Assembly (NCBI GenBank): GCA_019054805.1
Contig: JAHQIY010000016.1
Coordinates: 1,798,001-1,862,000, forward strand
Source: Brachionus manjavacas
Lineage: Eukaryota > Rotifera > Eurotatoria > Ploima > Brachionidae
Reading direction: 5' to 3'
DNA: 64,000 bases
The position numbers were made by a program, and so were the translations under genes. Below the pieces are notes generated by a model. It did not search any database, had not been told where the DNA came from, and saw only the letters and a program-made list of their open reading frames with translations. Shown here in pieces: positions 23,051 to 33,894 of the stretch. Every line of letters starts with the position of its first letter. The stretch's first letter is position 1.

Positions 23051-24154
23051 TTAGAGAAAATAAATATCATTTAAATTGGCGTACCTTAAAAAAGTCAAAT
23101 TACTTCTAGACCAGTAATTATACTTCAGATCCTTTTGAGTTTTCTTTGTGTAAACATATAAATTTTTGAACGGATCTTTTCGATTCCACATAGATAGTAT
23201 ACCAAAACCCGAGTGACTTACTACACCAAAATCACAATTTTGCATTAGATGAAAATCAAAGATTACATTTTTCCAATTGCGGCACTTATTTTTGTCTTTC
23301 ATTTTATCCACATGAAAACTGGAATTTTTTGTGTAAAAAACAGTGTAATTTTTGAAGAAATTTCTAGCTTCATTTTTTACATTTTCTCTGTCTGAAGTAA
23401 CGAATATTGAATAATTTTCACTATTATTTGATGACAACAAATTGAATTTGATAAACTTCCAGAAATGTTCGGTTACTTTGGCATCAAGTTCACCTATGTG
23501 TCCAGGATCGCCGATTCTGACCTGAGCGCATATGAGTTTGGTTTTTTTAATTGGTTTTAGTTTCTTCAAAGTTCTTTCATATCTTTTCTGGAGGTTCTTA
23601 TTCAACCGAAATAGTTTTTGGTACCAGTTTTTGAATTGAAAAGCTAATTCAAATTCATGTAGACCAAAGCCCATTTTTTCAATGAAAATCATAAAATCAG
23701 GGTTATCTAAGATAGATTTCGAAAAAAAATAATACGATTTTATGATCAATAAATCTATGTGCGAATATTCGCTTAAAAAACTTGTTATGTTTTTGAAAGT
23801 CAGACTTGGATGCTTCCCAAAATGCAAAATTTTTTTGGTATGATTAGTCAAATTTAACTGATTGTGATCCCAGTTAATTTCGCTCGGTACAAGTGCTTCT
23901 TTCATATCACAATTTTTGGTCATTTTTATTAAAAATTTTCGCCCGGTCAACAAAGAAAATATATATGTCGACAATAAACCCTTCAATCTATCAGCCCATC
24001 CTCCGCATACATCTCCATATCCGCATTCATACTGAATATATTTTCGAGCTTGTAGAGTTTTAAGTTTGGAATTTTCAGAAAAATTTCTATTCAAGGACAA
24101 AATTAAAATTATTCCAAAAATTATTAAAGAAAAAAAAAATTTCAACAAATTCAT
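23051..24154 (-). CDS. Fucosyltransferase-like type II membrane protein
   Basis: A single exon of 367 aa. The first in-frame ATG is at 24154; the open frame extends upstream but without an ATG. The N-terminus has a short cytoplasmic part and a transmembrane anchor (FFFSLIIFGIILILSL), as in Golgi glycosyltransferases. Fucosyltransferase-like motifs follow: CGGWADRLKGLLSTYIFSLL near the start of the lumenal domain, QVRIGDPGHIG (the counterpart of the HxRRGD nucleotide-sugar motif of GT11/GT37/GT65/GT68-type enzymes), and VVSHSGFGILSMW near the end. The first arginine of the RxRRGD pattern is replaced, so catalytic activity is not certain. It would transfer fucose from GDP-fucose in the Golgi. 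The acceptor is unknown. Confidence 0.75.
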   Translation of the reverse strand: MNLLKFFFSLIIFGIILILSLNRNFSENSKLKTLQARKYIQYECGYGDVCGGWADRLKGLLSTYIFSLLTGRKFLIKMTKNCDMKEALVPSEINWDHNQLNLTNHTKKILHFGKHPSLTFKNITSFLSEYSHIDLLIIKSYYFFSKSILDNPDFMIFIEKMGFGLHEFELAFQFKNWYQKLFRLNKNLQKRYERTLKKLKPIKKTKLICAQVRIGDPGHIGELDAKVTEHFWKFIKFNLLSSNNSENYSIFVTSDRENVKNEARNFFKNYTVFYTKNSSFHVDKMKDKNKCRNWKNVIFDFHLMQNCDFGVVSHSGFGILSMWNRKDPFKNLYVYTKKTQKDLKYNYWSRSNLTFLRYANLNDIYFL

Positions 24155-24719
24155 TTCCTTTTGTTTTGAAAGATCTTTTTTCAAAAGATCATGAAAAGTT
24201 GCATTATCATTATTGAAAACAGATAAATTTTTTTAATAAAACTGATTTATTTTTGTCATGTTGAATTTTTAAAGAAGAATTAGAAAAAATTTTTTTTCCA
24301 GAATCAGACTCCATTAAAGAAATGTTTTAAAATTAATTTGAGTTTTATTTGTTAAGTCAAAAATATTTCTGAATTTATGAGGATTCAGTAAAGCATTCAA
24401 AGTTTTAATTATAGCGATTCGTAAAAATTACATAATTTGCTTAAAAAGCATCACATCATAATCTAGTACTTTAAAAAAAAAACCCAAATTTAAATTAAAA
24501 AAGTTCAAATTAATTTAAGAAAATATATGTTCTTAAACTTGAACAACAAAAAATTAGCTACATACTTGATTTCAAATTTACTTTTAATTAATCCAATTGC
24601 AAAAGCGACTCTTGAATCCCAGTAAAAAATTAAAAAACCATATAAAATTCTATTTCATATTAAATATTTGATCAAATTTAGTCTTTAAATTAATACACTA
24701 ATACGCTGATTGCTTAAAG
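24155..24719. other. Divergent intergenic region
   Basis: AT-rich DNA between the divergently transcribed fucosyltransferase-like gene and ANKUB1. It presumably holds both promoters. A CTTAAAG sequence abuts the ANKUB1 ATG and could be a trans-splice acceptor. Confidence 0.5.
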
Positions 24720-26644
24720 ATGAAATTATTTTTCAAATATTCTAATCAGACAAAAAAAACATGTCTAAAAGTGTCTCAGGATCATACGGTGCGTGACATT
24801 AAGCTTTTACTGCAGGATCATTTTAAAATTGATAGCAAGTCTGGCGAAACTGAATTGAAAAAATTTATTTTAGAATACAATTTAACACAACTTAATGACG
24901 AATGGTACATGACAGACCTAGGAATTCCAATAGGGTCAACTTTAACATGCTACATGAAAATTGAAAAAAATCCGGAATTATTTGTTTATGTAAAATGTCA
25001 AAAAATAACCATAAAAATTATTGAACCAGAACTTGACGTAGACAGATGGACTGTCTTGGAAATTCGTGTTATTTTACAGAATCTAACCGGTTTTCCCTTG
25101 AGCATATTCAGATTAAAATCAAGCTCGAATAAGGACATGTTTGATGCTAAATTTCTATCAGAATACGATATAAGAAAAGCAAGTCTTATTATTATGGAAA
25201 CATGGCTTAGTTGGGATTCTTTAATAAACACAGCTATTAATGGCTATTCAAAAAAATTCTTAACACTTTTAAATTCTGATGAGCTCATTAAACATTACCA
25301 AATGAAAGCAGGCCTCTTCATTGCTTGTCATCATGGAAATTTTGATCTTGTCAAAACGTTAATGGGACTAGGCATTAGACCAGATCAACCTGTTGGAGAG
25401 GTTGTTTTTTATAAAATTAATTAAAGCTAAAATAATTTTTTTAATAAAAGCACCCGTGCAGACAATGGTGTCAAACAAAGCCAGCACAATTAAGCAAGAT
25501 AGATTTCTCAAACAGATTCGAGTATTTAAAGCAAGAGTATTTAAGGTGTCCGATTCATGCCGCAATATTGAACGGACAACTTAAAGTCTTAACTTTAATA
25601 TCAAGTACACATATTCATGCTTTGGAGACCAAAGATGGATATGGTTTGCCTCCATGGCGATTAGCTTTACACAATAATCATAAAGATGTGACAAAAAATT
25701 TACAACAAAAAGAAGTTGCTAGGTTTCTGTTGGGAAAAAGATTTGGTGGAAAGGTAAACATTGCGGACAATTTTTCATGTTCAATTAGTTTTTATGCCAG
25801 ATTAAGAAACTGGGCTGAAAGGGCCAAAAATAATGTGTATTTTTTTTATGGACCAAGCAAAAGTTCGCTCAAAAAGAAATTTCTCCATAAAAATGGTTTG
25901 TTAGGCTATAAATGTTTAGTTGATGGATATAATAATAATTTTAAGGATTATATACACTCTTATGATCGACTGAGATCTAAGTACAAGTTTTACTATTTTA
26001 TTAACCAAGAAGAAAAGGATAAGATTGGATTCCCGGATCTTTATTTTAAAACAGTAGGTCTAATAAAAGAGAATAAAAAAAGAAATAATTTAAATGGAAT
26101 TCAAAAATTAAAATTGGACAAACCAGTTCCTAAAACATATCAGAAATGGAGAGATGCTTTAAACAAGATAATATTCCGCAAAATTGTGCTTAAGTACGCT
26201 GATGTTTTAATAAAACTAGGAGTTGATATAGATATTGATGAGCTTAGTCTTGATGATGATACAACAAGTTCAAAAGAGACAATTAAGAGAAAGATATCTA
26301 TAAAGTTACCTCCAGTGAAAAGCGCAATTCGATCTGATTTAGCTCAGCGCAAAATTTCAAGGGTTTCAGTTACAAAGTTTGAGAATTGCAAAATTGAAAT
26401 TGACACAATGAGGATATTTGATAAACTAAGAGATGGCATGACAAGCGAAGAAAATGCACAAATTTTACTCACTGAGGCAAGTCTTGCGAATAAAAAATGG
26501 CTTAAACAAGTCAATCTGGCATCAAAACTAGCTGCTTCAAATGTAAAGCGAATAATACAAAAAAATACTAAATCTACTTTAAAATTAACTCAGCAACAGT
26601 CAAATAATCAATCAAAGCCAAGTAACGATTGTCTAAATATTTAA
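24720..26644 (+). CDS. ANKUB1: Ankyrin repeat and ubiquitin-like domain protein (ANKUB1-like)
   Basis: Two exons, 24720-25400 and 25451-26644, separated by a 50-bp intron, give 624 aa. Residues 1-85 form a ubiquitin-like domain (VRDIKLLLQDHFKID, DLGIPIGSTLTCYMK), followed by a second ubiquitin-like segment (about 90-165). Ankyrin repeats follow (LFIACHHGNFDLVKTLMGLG; CPIHAAILNGQLKVLTLI). The join restores the conserved VGEHPCRQW motif of ANKUB1 (VGVHPYRAW in human). The C-terminal half is basic and low-complexity with a conserved tail (SLANKKWLKQVNLASKLA, like the human PWLQQLEIARVLAKK). Molecular function is unknown. Architecture and motif order make orthology likely. Confidence 0.85.
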
Positions 26645-28340
26645 GAAATTAGAATGAATTAAACATTTTCAAAAAGAATATTCTTTCTAAAAAAAAACTT
26701 TATTTTTTGGAATTTTTTTCGAATTTGATTATCTTTTAAAATTTAAAATGATATTAAATAATTTTTAAATAAAAAATGTCGCAAAATTTTTGGAATTTTT
26801 TTAAAAAAAATTGTGCATATAAAAGTAATAATATAAATTAACACACCAGTGCAATTTACATTAAAAATATATTGATTTTATCATTTCTTAGTTTAGTGCA
26901 AAAAAAATGTTTTTTTATAAAAAAATCAATTTAAATCTTAAATTTTTTAATAGCAACGGATGTTGCAATTAAGAAAGATAAATGAAAAATTTTTCATTTA
27001 TTAATTATCTATTAAAACTAAAATTTTATTTTAATGTCATTATACTACTCTAAAATTGAGCAAAAAAATATAAAAATTAAATTTTGTTTAATGGTGAATA
27101 TCTAAATTATTTTGAATGTTTGTTTAATTTTAAATAAATCCATTATTTAATACTTTAATCTTGGTCTGGTTTTTTGATCAATTCAAGCTTTCAAAATGTC
27201 TAAGAAAATTTGTAATCATCTGAGATTAAGAATTTGGTTGAACAACGTTCGTCGTATTTAAACAAACTGTTTTCAATAATTTTTAAAATCAATTATTAAT
27301 TTTTAAAATTATAAATTAAAAACTTGGAAGAAGCTTGATAAAATTTTCTCAAATTATTTGAATTCATCTAGTTATTCAGATCCTTGTGTAGAAATTTCTT
27401 TTAAACCAAAGAGCCTTAAGCCTCAAGTCTAATTTAAAAACTTGTATTCTAATATTTACGCAATTTTGAGCAAATAATAAAATTCTAGCTTAGCAAGGCA
27501 AAATAGTCCAAAGGATTCATTAGTCTTTATTTAATAACCTAGTCATTTTCCTAATTTAAATCTTTTTTTACTTAAAACGAGGGTCAAAGCGATACTCACT
27601 TTGTTATGTAACCATTGAATGTAATTATGATAAATTTATCAAATCTTGGATGTATGATTTGGCAAAGTTCGTAGAGATAAGATTTGATTTAATCTCATTG
27701 CATAAACTCGATTATGAATACAAGTATTTGGGCTAATGTAGCGCAGCCTGATCTATTTTGTTCTTTCCTTTTAACCTTAAAAATAATGAATAAAGAAACT
27801 ATTCGCCATACGAAAAGATTAGTGATTTAGAGAGAAAAATTTAAATTTTGGGAAAAAATTAAGACCTTTAGAACAAATAGAAGGGTCCAAATTATCCGAA
27901 TACTTTCTATTCATTAAATGTCAAGCTTTATTTGGAAAGAAATGAGAATAGAGCTTTACTAATTTACAAGTTTATACTTTTCAATGTTTGTATGTGTGTG
28001 CCATAATTACAGTTGGTTTTGTAAAAGATGGGGATTAAGCTAAACGCTTGGTGGAAAATAGTGTAAAATTTTGACTAATAAATTTCTTTTAAAAATAAAA
28101 TTTAAATGTTTTCCTTAAATCACGTACTTTACGGCAAATACTTGCGGAATTTGACTTTAACCAATTCTTCACATACATACACACACACGCATACACAAAA
28201 ATTTAAGCTAACCATATTACGTTATTATTTACATTTGTAGATCTGGAATTCTTTGGAAATAAACATTTCCAAGTCTTTTGTTATAAATAGTGTTAAATAT
28301 TTTTTTGTAGTCATTTTTTTTTCATTTAAAACTAATCTAA
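26645..28340. other. Intergenic gap
   Basis: AT-rich, with a somewhat higher-GC stretch near 27590-27770. No gene, RNA or repeat could be identified. It includes the upstream region of the SUEL-lectin receptor. Confidence 0.5.
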
Positions 28341-30907
28341 ATGGAACTAGTGAATAGTATCTTGCTATTACTTTGTGTTGTAAGTCTAGCCGAGTCATAC
28401 TCAAACCAAAATGTAGTAAGGCCCGATCATGGATTTCAACCGATATACAACCAAAATAGTAATTTTTACCTAATAATTTTTAAAAAAAAATTTAATTACA
28501 GTGCCGGAAATTAACTTGTCACATCATATCATATGATATCATTTGATATTAGATGATATGATCTGGTATAAACTGATATCAGCTAATATCAGGAAAAAAA
28601 AATTATATACAAATTTTTCGATAAAAAAATTCAAATTTTAATTCACCTGATATTATCTGATATCAAATTATAATAGCTGATATCAGCTGATTTGAGGAAA
28701 GTTTAATAAAATGATATTAAATGATATCAGATGATATGATGTGATAAGTTAATTTCCGACACTGTACACAGAATAAAACAAAAATTTAATTTACTTTTAA
28801 TAAATGTAGCTCGCCCGACTCATCCTCATACACCAATTAATAACTATCCACAGCACAATCACAATCAAAAGCCTATTCTCGATCAAAATAGTAAGTAAAA
28901 TCAGTTTAACTTTACAAAAATAAAAATTTATTAAACAAAAAAAAAACTTCCTAATTAGTGCTTTTTTAATGATTCTAATTTAGCTCCACAATATTCACAT
29001 CAGGACTTGCCAAATCCAATTCATAACAACGGTTATGAACCTTGGCCAACTCCTACAAGTAAATTAATAAAAAAAAATATTTTAATTAAGAAAAAAATTC
29101 TTATTTAGACCCGCCATATTCCAGTCACGATTTTTCTGTTCATAATAATGGCTACAAACCTTTGGTTACTCCAAGCCGTAAAATTAAAAAATAAAATAAA
29201 ATTTTCAAATTTTTTTTCTCAAAATAAATAGAAGACTACGATTATGCGTTGCCTTTGCACAAAGTTACTAGTTGTCCCTCGTTTGCTTCGTTTAAATTTT
29301 CTTGCCAAGTAAATCATTTACTAAGCATCGAAAGTGTTGTCTTTTCTCAGGTATTTGTGGATGAACGAGGTGAATGTGTAGCTGACTGGAAAGCAGAGTG
29401 CAGAGACGACTCGGATGCACTGGACTTTACAGTCAAACAGTGCTCGGGCCAAGAATCGTGCAACATTTATTCATACAATTTACGCTCACGAACCAAATGC
29501 AACTACCATCAAGTGATTAGTGTCTTCTATCGATGTGTTCCCACTTTTGAGGTTGTCAATGTTCCTATCAAATGTGATATATGCAAAAATGTGACTGTGA
29601 ATAGTCACAATGATAATTATGGATTTATTCATTCAGCTTGGTATCCAAAACTTTATCCCAGAGAGACTTGTCATTCTCTAATTCAAAACAAACCAGACCA
29701 TTTTATAATCATTTACTCAGTATCTGGTTTTATAGGCTTGGATCGAATTGAAATAGAATCTGTAAATCAATATGGTGCTTTGGTTATCAAAGAGACCCTA
29801 ACAGGAAATCTGACCACTCAATTGGTGCTCACATCAGCTTTCAATGTGAACATAACTGTCATTACTTCGGACACATATTACCAAAGTCAGCGCAAGTTTC
29901 TTCTCTATTTTTTCATAGTGCCCAAGTGCACAGTTGTTTTATGCTCTAATGTAACCGGTCACCCCGGATCAACTTTTACCCATACTACTTTACCAACAAT
30001 TGTGTTTACCAACGTGACTAATCAGTCCACATTTGCTCCTCCATTAGTCGCTGGTTCGACTCATAAAAAACTATCTGACGCCTGGCTTGCTGCTATTCTC
30101 GCACTGGCCTATGCCCTTCTTATGGTATTTGCTGTCCTATTGGCACTTTATTGCAGACGAAGAAGACGACGCTACCATAATAACAGTGTTATGTTCAGTC
30201 CCAGCAGTGTAAGTCAAAGCCAAATGATGAATCCCTTATCCAGAGCTCCAAGTCAAATTAGTCTAAAGAATGAGATTAATTTGCCAATATCCAGTGTGGG
30301 CTACTTAGCCAATCATTTAGACCAAAGTGGGTTCTATTCTCACTCAAAAGAAAACTACAATTTAGGTTATAACGAGAGCACTTCTAAAATTCAACATTAT
30401 GATGAAGATTACTCCCAAGTGGTCACTGAAGAAGACAATCTATCAGTTCATGCATCGACTTTTATGAATTATGGCGATGTTGATGTTCAAGATAGACGAC
30501 AGAGCAGTGATTTATCTTACCATGGATCAGCGTTACCCAATGTTGATTTGAATAGTTTAAGCTATCCATATTCGATGAAAACCAATACTCAACATGGATC
30601 AATACTGGCCAGTGGACTAAATGACAAAAATTTGTATAGAGCAGTTGAGTTTACCAACGGTCCATCGGTCGAACGGGTTTGTGTAAGAAATATGAATGAT
30701 AGTTTATTTGACACTAGTCATGCTGAAGATAATTGTTTCTATGAGTCAAAAAAACAATTTGTTCAAGAAAATTCAACTTCATATCAAAAGGATTTTCGCT
30801 CTTCAAATGAACTGAGAGACAGCGAAAAAACTTATGTTGTAAAGCTTTTTCCAATAGACGACAAAGAAGTCCAGGAAATGAGCATGTTTGTCGATAATAG
30901 ACATTAG
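28341..30907 (+). CDS. SUEL-type lectin / CUB-like single-pass receptor
   Basis: Five exons, 28341-28458, 28810-28890, 28984-29058, 29109-29177 and 29232-30907, all joined in phase 1, give 672 aa. Order: signal peptide (MELVNSILLLLCVVSLAES); a Pro/His/Asn-rich stalk built from three short exons; a SUEL (galactose/rhamnose-binding) lectin domain with the typical cysteines (FKFSC, CSGQESCNIYSYNLRSRTKC, VFYRCVP); a CUB-like domain (CHSLIQNKPDHFIIIYSVSG); a Ser/Thr-rich stretch; a transmembrane helix (AAILALAYALLMVFAVLLAL) with a poly-Arg stop-transfer; and a long Ser/Tyr/Asn-rich cytoplasmic tail. The layout recalls EVA-1/EVA1C, Slit co-receptors, but with one SUEL domain. Carbohydrate-binding or axon-guidance roles are inferred. 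Intron 1 contains a MITE. Confidence 0.85.
28499..28764. mobile_element. Tc1/mariner-type MITE in intron 1 of the SUEL-lectin gene
   Basis: The ends read CAGTGCCGGAAATTAACTTG and, inverted, CAGTGTCGGAAATTAACTTA. Terminal inverted repeats extend to nearly 50 bp with about four mismatches. A TA dinucleotide flanks both sides (28497-28498 and 28765-28766), the target duplication of Tc1/mariner elements. The interior is packed with GATATCA-type palindromes. No transposase is encoded, so it would be mobilised in trans. Confidence 0.85.
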
Positions 30908-31253
30908 ATCGCAATCAATTTAAAAAACTCGACTAGATTTAATTATTAATTTTTTTTTGGTTTGCTTATGTAAAACTTGAACATATTTTATTGAGGCTTT
31001 AAAAAGTTTAATTATTTCTCTTTTTTTTAATAAACTAAGGAATTTAATTTTTTATTTTTTTATAAATATTATTTTAAATTTTTATTGAAAATTTTGGCTG
31101 AAAGTAACAATAAATTTTTTGTGTGAACTAAATTCATTGATTAGAAATTAAAAATTGGTTTCTATTTTTTAAATAAAAATTGTTTAGCTAAACAGATATT
31201 TAAATAATAGATTTTCTTAAAGCTTAATTTTCAAATTTTTAATAATTCTTTTG

Positions 31254-31293
31254 AATGAAACTCTGACTAATTTTAATTAGTCAGAGTTTCATT
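31254..31293. repeat. Perfect 19-bp-arm hairpin palindrome
   Basis: AATGAAACTCTGACTAATT, a two-base loop, then its exact reverse complement. No U-tract or gene end is adjacent (the SUEL-gene stop is 350 bp away), so a terminator role is not supported. Confidence 0.85.
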
Positions 31294-31746
31294 GTAATAA
31301 AAATTAGTTGTTTTCTTAAATAAATTTAAATAAAAAAAAAACTTAGTTAATCAATTTTTTAACATAAATAAAGATATTTTTTTTTCTAGTTAAAAATAAT
31401 TGATTCAATATCGATTTGCTACAATGGTCCACTAAAATACTATGCAGGTTTTTTGTCTAAAATTCAACAATCAATCTTAAATTAATTTTTCTTTATCCTT
31501 ACTTATTTATTTGACATGTTGGTCGATGGTAATTTTTACTACATTTACAATATTTCATTTTTTTGAATTTGCGTAATTTTACCAAAAATCCTAGTGCAAA
31601 GCATTCAAAAAATTCAATTCTTAAAACAGTGAATTATTTTAAAAATAGAATTAAAAATTTTAAATTAAAAATTAAATAATAATTGATCAAAATTCAAGGT
31701 CTGAATTTAAATGCTTTTTATAACACAATGATAGAAAAATTATTAA

Positions 31747-32785
31747 AGTTGATTTAGATATGGTTTAATTTTTTGTGTTTGAATTACAAAATTTATCCAA
31801 TGTTGAAATTCCATTCAAAAAGTGCGATGTATCAAATAATTTTTTCAGTCTCAAATAAAAAAATAATTTTAAGTTAATATTGCAAGCATTTTCATATCCT
31901 AAATTCAACTTGATTAAGAAATAGAAAGAGTTTAATTTTTATTTGGAAATTTGAAAAAATGAAAATTCTTTTTCTAAACTTTAAAATAATTTATTTATTT
32001 GTTTACCAAATTCTGGTAAAACTGCAAATTTAGCTATTTAATTGAATATAGCTTTTTAATAGAATACCTAATGTTCTAAGCCGATTAAAAAATAAACAAT
32101 TGAAGTTAATAATTTTTTAGTTTTTTTCAAATTTGAAAGAGCTCTAGAAATAGCATTCGCTCTGATCTGTTTGACCTGGTATTACCCTTTCAACAATCTC
32201 ATTTACCCAAATGCGCTCTCTACTTAAATCTTTGTCTTCAAACAAAAATTATAAAAATTAAGGATAACCAAAATTAATTTCTCACCCTTCAAGTGTTTGA
32301 CTTTCGGGAACATATATACATATATTTTTTCAAAAAAATTTCATAAAAGGTAAATAATTTTTAGATTCGGTGAACTAATAGTTCATAAAACCTGAGAATA
32401 AGAACTGTTCCAGTAACAGGTGAATCATAGTTCATTTAACTGACTAGACCCGAAAAAATTTATTTTTTCTTTAAAAATTTTGAATTGAGTGATAATTCAC
32501 GTTCATTTGATGCATTTTAACAAAAACTCAATTTATAAAATATCCAAAACAGAGCGTAGATAGTTTTTAAACAATTATTATCTTAAGGATCATCATATCA
32601 CGAACTAAAAGTCAAAATTTAAAAAAAAAAACAAAGTTTTTCATGCTTGCAATATTAACTTAGAATTAATTTTTTTTGAAACTGAAAAAAATATTTGAAA
32701 CATGGCACTTTTTCCATGTTATTTCAATATTGGACACTTTTTGTAATTCAAACACAAAAAATTAAAGCATATTCAATTGATTTAA
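31747..32785. repeat. Element bounded by about 145-bp inverted arms
   Basis: Left arm 31747-31892 and right arm 32641-32785 are reverse complements at roughly 80 percent by eye. Shared blocks include TTTAATTTTTTGTGTTTG, then TCCAATRTTGAAAT, CAAATAATTTTTTCAGT-like sequence and AAGTTAATATTGCAAGCAT. The 750-bp interior has no open frame of note. It is probably a non-autonomous foldback or MITE. Outer boundaries are approximate. Confidence 0.6.
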
Positions 32786-33196
32786 ATTTGAACTTAATAC
32801 TATTTGAAATCGAAACATTTTATAAAACCTTCTGATCTTCAGTTTCACTTTAAAGTTTTTTTGACAAATTAGTTTTGCTAATATGGAAAAAAAATAATTT
32901 TTTTTATTTTGATTAAAAATTGTGTTATCCACCATAATTATTAACTTAATTTGGAAAAATATATATCATTTAAGACTAATAATTTGGTATAAAAACTGAG
33001 CATATTCTGAACGCATATTGCATCAAACAATGCACCTATTTGAAGACTTAACATGCGCGTATATGCTCATAGCTTAAAATTATAATCAAAAAAAAGCTTG
33101 AATTTTTATAGTTATTACTATATACACTAAATAACTAAGCAGAATGCGTCTTTCTGAAATATTAAATCAATATATATATTTAGATAAAATTAAAAA

Positions 33197-33690
33197 ATGT
33201 TGTCCACTTTTCGTGCACCATTGATGCGAGTTTTGTCACTAAGAGCGGTCACTGCTCGTACATATTCAGCAGTTAAAGAAACCGATGATGATTTTGATAG
33301 CAGATGGGAATCGTATTTTAAACGACCAACTTTGGACGGATGGGAGTTGAGAAAAGGCATTAATGATATGCAAGGTTTTGACAATTTTCCAGAACCAAAA
33401 ATCGTAGTTGCTTGTCTTGAGGCTTGTAGACGGCTCAACGAGCCTTCATTGGCCACCAGATATTTGGAAGCCCTAAGAGTAATATATCTTCTTATTTAAA
33501 ATTTAAAATTTCTAATTTTTTCCAGTGGAAAGCCGGAAAAGATGCCAAAGTTATTTACCCATGGTTGATTCAAGAAATCAGACCAACTTTGGATAAACTC
33601 AAAATAGCCACCCCAGAGGACTTGGGCTATGAAAAACCTGAATTTGGATTAAAAAGTGTATTCGAAATGAAAGGTCCAAACGACTATTAG
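33197..33690 (+). CDS. COX5A: Cytochrome c oxidase subunit 5A, mitochondrial
   Basis: Two exons, 33197-33478 and 33526-33690, with a 47-bp intron, give 148 aa. The N-terminus is an Arg/Ser-rich mitochondrial presequence ([24 protein letters not shown]). The mature part matches COX5A throughout: [62 protein letters not shown] and [12 protein letters not shown]. It is a nuclear-encoded, matrix-side, helical-repeat subunit of complex IV. The next gene, also mitochondrial (MIX23), begins about 200 bp downstream on the same strand, so the pair may be co-transcribed. Confidence 0.97.
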
Positions 33691-33880
33691 ATGATAGTTT
33701 AATTTAAAAAAAAAAAGTTAATAAATTTGGACGTTCTCATCGATTAATGTAAAACCAATAAAAATTTTCACAAAACTAAATATGTTTAGTTAATAGAATT
33801 AATTCTTGAAAATAAATTTATTTTATGTGTAGGGTGGAATTTAAAATCCACATTTAACCTCCAATATTGATAATTATTCC

Positions 33881-33892
33881 ATTCTTTTTTAG
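33881..33892 (+). promoter_or_regulatory. Candidate trans-splice (or 5' UTR) acceptor before MIX23
   Basis: ATTCTTTTTTAG, a pyrimidine-rich tract ending in AG, lies two bases before the MIX23 ATG. It has the form of a 3' splice site. With COX5A ending only about 190 bp upstream, spliced-leader addition to a downstream cistron is one explanation. A 5' UTR intron is the other. Confidence 0.5.
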
Positions 33893-33894
33893 AA

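Larger units (their letters stand above)
30908..33196. other. Intergenic gap with inverted repeats
   Basis: No gene seen. It contains a 40-bp hairpin palindrome (31254-31293) and a pair of about 145-bp inverted arms at 31747-31892 and 32641-32785. The remainder is AT-rich DNA. Confidence 0.5.

Noticed and set aside
31254..31293. Hairpin considered as a transcription terminator
   Set aside because: The host is eukaryotic, there is no adjacent gene end, and there is no characteristic T-tract.
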